Assembly: GCF_024055665.1 (NCBI RefSeq)
Contig: NZ_JAMXMC010000004.1
Span: 1 to 64,000 of the forward strand
Direction of reading: 5' to 3'
Source: Ideonella oryzae
GTDB taxonomy: Bacteria; Pseudomonadota; Gammaproteobacteria; Burkholderiales; Burkholderiaceae_C
Length of the DNA: 64,000 nt
In this document: piece after piece, positions 63,046-64,000 of the stretch
How positions within the stretch are numbered: position 1 is the stretch's first letter
Layout of the letters: the number at the start of each line of letters is the position of its first letter
Notes under the pieces: model-generated
Seen by the model: only the letters and a program-made list of their open reading frames with translations
Told to the model about the DNA's origin: nothing
The model's database searches: none
Program-made: the position numbers and the translations under genes

Positions 63046-64000
63046 TCAGTTCAGGCGGGCAATGATCTCGCGTGCACGAAGGCGGGCCTGCTCATCCAGC
63101 GCGAGCAGGGCCTCCACCGGCACATCCAGCGACAGACTCAGGCGAGGCACCTCAAGTTCCAGCGTCCGGGCCACGACTTCGTGAATCTCGGTGAACCGCA
63201 GGCGGCGCGCCAGGAACGCCGCCACGGCTTCTTCATTGGCAGCATTGAGCACGGCCGTGCTGCCATGCGGACCTTCCAAAGCCTCCCAGGCCAGAAAGAG
63301 GCCAGGAAAACGGGCACGCTCGGGCGCCTCGAAAGTCAGGGATTTGAGGCTCAAAAAATCCAGCGCGGCGGCCCCCGAGGCGATGCGCTCCGGGAAGGAC
63401 AGACCGTAGGCAATGGGCACGCGCATGTCGGGCGTGCCCAACTGGGCCAACACCGACTGGTCGCGGCAGACCACCATCGAGTGGATGATGCTCTGAGGAT
63501 GGATGACCACCTTCACCTGGGACGGGGTCAGATCGAACAGCCAACGGGCCTCGATGACCTCCAGCGCCTTGTTCATCATCGTGGCCGAATCCACCGAAAT
63601 CTTGCGACCCATCACCCAATTCGGGTGGGCACAGGCCTGATCCGGTGTCACCTCTCGCAGACTGGCCGGCTCGGCTTGGCGAAATGGGCCGCCGGAGGCG
63701 GTCAGCACGATGTGATCGATGCGTTGCGCCCAGGTCGAGCGGTCTTCGGGCAGGCACTGGAAGATGGCCGAGTGCTCGCTGTCGATGGGCAGCAGTTGCG
63801 CCCCTCCATCACGCACCGCGGCGATGAACTGGGCACCGCCCACGACCAGGGCCTCCTTGTTGGCCAGCAGCAGGCGCTTGCCCGCGCGGGCTGCGGCCAT
63901 GCAGGCCGGCAGGCCGGCGGCACCGACGATGGCGGCCATCACGCTGTCCACCTCGCCGTGGGCCGCCAGGGCCACCAGGGCCTGCGGCCCGGCCAGCACC
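63046..64000 (-). CDS. dxr: 1-deoxy-D-xylulose 5-phosphate reductoisomerase, C-terminal part (cut by window edge)
   Basis: The visible 317 residues are the C-terminal four-fifths of DXR, first committed step of the methylerythritol phosphate pathway. [16 protein letters not shown], the metal and substrate motif [47 protein letters not shown] and [16 protein letters not shown] are conserved. The N-terminal NADPH-binding domain lies beyond the right edge. It is the first of the genes in this envelope operon visible here. Confidence 0.96.
   Translation of the reverse strand, partial: VLAGPQALVALAAHGEVDSVMAAIVGAAGLPACMAAARAGKRLLLANKEALVVGGAQFIAAVRDGGAQLLPIDSEHSAIFQCLPEDRSTWAQRIDHIVLTASGGPFRQAEPASLREVTPDQACAHPNWVMGRKISVDSATMMNKALEVIEARWLFDLTPSQVKVVIHPQSIIHSMVVCRDQSVLAQLGTPDMRVPIAYGLSFPERIASGAAALDFLSLKSLTFEAPERARFPGLFLAWEALEGPHGSTAVLNAANEEAVAAFLARRLRFTEIHEVVARTLELEVPRLSLSLDVPVEALLALDEQARLRAREIIARLN

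Overview
The window is a chromosomal segment of a high-GC betaproteobacterium of the order Burkholderiales. The evidence is gene content and order: ompR/envZ, the dxr-rseP-bamA-skp-lpxD-fabZ-lpxA-lpxB-rnhB run, rpsF-priB-rpsR-rplI-dnaB, grpE-dnaK-dnaJ, an H-NS-like protein of the short betaproteobacterial type, and 3-hydroxybutyrate dehydrogenase of polyhydroxybutyrate metabolism. The genus cannot be fixed from the sequence alone; an Ideonella/Rubrivivax/Leptothrix-type organism is likely.

Positions 1 to about 4620 are different in kind. They look like the distal part of a sedentary chromosomal integron: promoterless single-gene cassettes, all reading rightward, separated by attC recombination sites, visibly AT-richer than the host and invaded by two insertion sequences. 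The left edge cuts through an IS110-family transposase. A small unknown cassette follows, whose attC is split by an IS1182-family element sitting exactly on the GTT crossover triplet. Next come a large cassette encoding an ABC-type ATPase fused to a TOPRIM-like domain (OLD/PARIS-like, a candidate phage-defence gene), a well-formed 111-bp attC, and another small unknown cassette with a decayed attC. No integrase is in view; it should lie to the left. A tRNA-Val gene with its terminator closes the region.

From 4.9 to 24.2 kb: an alpha/beta hydrolase coupled to relA; bdhA; a SIMPL-domain periplasmic protein; an OmpR/EnvZ pair with an inverted pair of GTTACA motifs upstream; a TAXI-type TRAP uptake system (binding protein, fused permease, DUF1850 protein) with a DctB/DctD-like two-component system and a good sigma-54 promoter; ispF and ispD, the latter fused to a glyoxalase/VOC domain; and mfd.

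From 24.4 to 34.9 kb: a hemerythrin-like protein, two overlapping flavin-split-barrel genes (one a split-barrel/GAF/winged-helix regulator), serB, a degenerate receiver protein, hrpA, argA, yggX and an H-NS gene. From 35 to 46 kb: dnaG-rpoD, a class III nucleotide cyclase with an FHA domain, hemH, hslR, and the heat-shock genes grpE, dnaK and dnaJ with sigma-32-like promoters.

From 46 to 64 kb the minus strand dominates: a radical SAM gene with a canonical LexA box touching its start codon; dnaB and the rpsF ribosomal operon; ppsA and the divergent ppsR; then the envelope-biogenesis operon running from dxr (cut by the right edge) through rseP, bamA, skp, lpxD, fabZ, lpxA, lpxB and rnhB to a SpoU methyltransferase. 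Apart from the integron part, the content is core housekeeping; the notable features there are regulatory sites and unusual domain fusions.
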